Positions 63,470-64,000 of a DNA stretch of 64,000 nt are shown one piece after another (the first letter of the stretch is position 1; the number at the start of each line of letters is the position of its first letter). This DNA comes from Amoebidium appalachense (Eukaryota > Ichthyosporea), in the NCBI GenBank assembly GCA_963693365.1, contig CAVNZM010000004.1, positions 3,162,001-3,226,000 of the forward strand, written 5' to 3'. Below the pieces are notes generated by a model. That model was given only the letters and a program-made list of their open reading frames with translations. It ran no database searches and was not told where the DNA came from. A program made the translations under genes and the position numbers.

Positions 63470-63920
63470 TATTGTGACAGGTTACCACATAAGGCTATAA
63501 TGGCTAAATATGGAATGGCTAGGGTTTTTTCCCAGCTTTTTAGGGCTAAATATAGAACGACATAATTTAGCTTCTTTACTTTTGTTTCAGACGGAATTGG
63601 CGGGAGTTAGGATGTAAGGTTGCCATGAATGAATATGGTGTGGAGTTACCATATAAGGCTATAATGGCTAAATATGGAATGACTTTTTTTTCCGCTTTTA
63701 CTACTGGGCTAAATATGGAACACCATAAGTTAGTTTCTTCACGGTTGTTTCAGATTATTCATTCTAAACATCATGCCTGCGGATACGCAAACCAAATCCA
63801 AAATATTATGTTAATATGGCGTGGTGTTACAGTATAAGGCTATAATGGCTAATTTTGGAGTGATTAGGATTGAATAGTTTCTTCGCTTCTGTTTCACATT
63901 AATTCAAGCAAGACATCATC
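63470..63920. repeat. 164-181-bp tandem repeat, three copies
   Basis: AGGCTATAATGGCTAA occurs at 63492, 63656 and 63837, each preceded by a GTTAC-like element and followed by AT(A/T)TGGA(A/G)TG and, further on, TTTCTTC/TGTTTCA(G/C)A. Units are about 164 and 181 bp and diverged. They run towards the right edge, so more copies may follow. No coding potential is evident. Confidence 0.8.
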
Positions 63921-64000
63921 CCTGTACATTCGCATTAGATATTAGAAATCATTTGTCCATAACAGGACGTATCGACACAATCGATTATCACAGATGAGGC

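Overview
The window is nuclear DNA of an intron-rich eukaryote. The genes are split into many short exons with GT-AG introns. The introns are packed with simple sequence: G/C homopolymer runs up to 57 nt, CA/GT microsatellites up to about 170 bp, purine/pyrimidine tracts and a few dispersed repeats. I rebuilt six gene models by joining exons whose reading phase agrees across every junction. The Argonaute and PRP16 sequences look animal/holozoan-like. The species cannot be named from this window; an ichthyosporean-type protist or an alga with repeat-rich introns are only guesses.

Layout. (1) 72-7486, minus: an ankyrin-repeat gene whose 3' part runs off the left edge and whose 5' end is unresolved. 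(2) 8977-10547: a hAT-like non-autonomous transposon between two divergent genes. (3) 11025-19872, plus: a complete Argonaute (8 exons, 950 aa, RGG-rich N terminus, full D-E-D-H slicer tetrad). (4) 19.9-24.2 kb: a convergent intergenic zone with a repeat copy, an unidentified open frame and a 33-bp palindrome. (5) 24194-47229, minus: a complete PRP16/DHX38 spliceosomal DEAH helicase (31 exons, 1271 aa, about 23 kb). (6) 47.5-49.5 kb: an AT-rich island with broken frames; a collapsed fragment of it also lies in a PRP16 intron. (7) 50971-59326: a head-to-head pair of related secreted Thr/Val-rich modular proteins (348 and 311 aa), each with a TATA box about 100 nt before its ATG and only phase-1 introns. 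(8) 62233-63344, minus: the 3' end of a secreted-looking Gly-rich gene with N-glycosylation sequons.

The most interesting signals are not single genes. They are (a) the paralogous head-to-head pair built from symmetric phase-1 exons; (b) a short dispersed element that always lies in the sense direction of its host gene and ends in a poly-C tract, together with a general excess of sense-strand C-runs just downstream of splice donors; and (c) three independent partial duplications of exon edges inside PRP16 introns, next to microsatellites, which create decoy splice sites. PRP16 (splicing proofreading) and Argonaute (RNA silencing) are conserved RNA-handling genes. I see no evidence that they form a functional cluster here.
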